DNA of 64,000 nucleotides from Pantanalinema rosaneae. GTDB lineage: Bacteria > Cyanobacteriota > Cyanobacteriia > Leptolyngbyales > Leptolyngbyaceae. Positions 63,459 to 64,000 of this stretch are shown here, one piece after another. The stretch lies in NCBI RefSeq assembly GCF_050753385.1, contig NZ_JBLZFZ010000036.1, forward strand, positions 1-64,000, written 5' to 3'. Position numbers and translations under genes: made by a program. The notes beneath the pieces are model-generated. The model was not told the DNA's origin, made no database searches, and saw nothing but the letters and a program-made list of their open reading frames with translations. Each line of letters starts with the position of its first letter. Positions within the stretch are counted from its first letter, which is position 1.

Positions 63459-64000
63459 ATGAAAAACAGAATGAGGCTGCGCTACAGATTACTTCTATTG
63501 GGGACGTTGATCGCGTTGGTGTTCCAATTGAGAATCCATGCCGCCCAGTCAACCCTTGAAATGAAAATCGATCGCTTCATTACCCACCAGATGACCACTC
63601 AACACATCCCTGGTCTAGCTTTAGCAATTACATACGGAAATCAGGTGTTGCATGTCAAAGGCTATGGAAAATCGAACGCTCAGCAACCTGTCACGCCACA
63701 GACCCAATTTCCGATCGCGTCGCTGAGCAAATCTTTTACAGCGATCGCAGTGCTGCAATTAGTAGAAGCTGGAAAAATTGACCTAGATGCCCCTGTGAAA
63801 CAATACCTACCAGACTTCACTCTGGCTGATACTAAAACGGCTGCCCAGATCACAATTCGTCAATTGTTGAATCACACCAGTGGATTGTCTGACTGGAGTT
63901 TCTCGGAATCGCTGCAACCACCACCGACAAACAATGCAGAACGAGTAAACAGCCTGCATAACGCCCATCTTGTTGCGGCTCCTGGCGCTGAATTTCACTA
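63459..64000 (+). CDS. serine hydrolase, class C beta-lactamase-like family, 3'-truncated by window
   Basis: ATG 63459 or 63471 starts a signal-like segment (LRYRLLLLGTLIALVFQLRI, cleavage near HAAQS). The beta-lactamase/PBP4-like domain follows: IPGLALAITYGNQVLHVKGY, ASLSKSFTAIAVLQLVE with the S-x-x-K nucleophile pair, and QLLNHTSGLSDW. The family acts on D-amino-acid peptides, esters or lactams. GGAGGG lies about 12 nt upstream. It is in frame with the truncated methyltransferase, so a longer hybrid could also be made. The 3' end is outside the window. Confidence 0.85.
   Translation, partial: MKNRMRLRYRLLLLGTLIALVFQLRIHAAQSTLEMKIDRFITHQMTTQHIPGLALAITYGNQVLHVKGYGKSNAQQPVTPQTQFPIASLSKSFTAIAVLQLVEAGKIDLDAPVKQYLPDFTLADTKTAAQITIRQLLNHTSGLSDWSFSESLQPPPTNNAERVNSLHNAHLVAAPGAEFH

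Noticed and set aside
1..64000. CRISPR arrays, tRNA or rRNA genes
   Set aside because: No regularly spaced direct repeats and no clover-leaf or rRNA-like stretches were noticed on either strand; a tRNA search program would be needed to exclude a single tRNA.

Overview
The window looks like chromosomal DNA of a filamentous or Leptolyngbya-like cyanobacterium. The palindrome GCGATCGC (HIP1) and its core GATCGC recur throughout, GC content is near 50%, and many genes have cyanobacterial character: a WecA-like glycan initiator in an exopolysaccharide locus, PrsW and CPBP intramembrane proteases, a Uma2 (DUF820) gene, and a dCache/PAS hybrid kinase. The first 19 bases are exactly the Tn5/Nextera mosaic end, so the left edge is a library or assembly boundary and not biology. 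A glycosyltransferase gene is cut there. The right edge cuts a serine-hydrolase gene.

Layout. (1) 20-8.3 kb: a one-direction polysaccharide locus with glycosyltransferases, a polymerase-like membrane protein, a WecA/MraY-type initiating transferase and a GT2 transferase whose 3' end runs into IS630 debris. (2) 8.8-13 kb: a large hybrid sensor kinase whose last codons come from an IS fragment read antisense, and a divergent OmpR-type regulator. (3) 13.5-20.2 kb: two paralogous small secreted proteins bracket a block with a PrsW-type protease, a secreted alpha/beta hydrolase and a CPBP protease. (4) 20.3-23.5 kb: a decayed DISARM phage-defence locus (drmA in pieces, drmB reduced to its N-terminus). 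(5) 23.6-25.6 kb: an IS3-family element between a beheaded Uma2 gene and the tail of a cupin gene. (6) 25.5-31.4 kb: accessory genes, including a MOSC protein, a phosphatase, an OXA-like class D beta-lactamase, an AAC(6')-like acetyltransferase, a broken rifampin-phosphotransferase-like start, and a PchB-like / SnoaL-like / VOC trio. (7) 31.9-53.2 kb: an 18-kb Tc-toxin-like island, flanked by a truncated IS1 element and an IS4-family element. It encodes a TcB-TcC fusion of 2610 aa whose variable C-terminus ends in a deaminase-like C-x2-C motif, a short ORF interrupted by an in-frame amber codon, and a TcA-like protein of 3180 aa. (8) 53.2-55.7 kb: housekeeping genes, an M50/CBS protease and dihydroorotase. 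(9) 55.9-64 kb: an intact IS5-like element with perfect 21-bp ends, then a mostly same-strand series of small accessory genes (DUF1772, glycolipid-binding, methyltransferase, GNATs, cupin, kinase fold, DJ-1/PfpI, DUF3703), several frameshifted.

The most notable item is the Tc-toxin-like pair. By analogy with known Tc complexes, TcA would form the receptor-binding, pore-forming injector, the SpvB/RHS part of the fusion would form the cocoon, and the C-terminal deaminase-like segment would be the delivered effector. Such systems are best known from entomopathogenic gammaproteobacteria. The second notable item is the frozen DISARM ruin. A recurring theme is single-base frameshifts and partial genes next to insertion sequences, so the accessory parts of this window are actively rearranging, or else contain some consensus errors. 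Raw reads could tell these apart.
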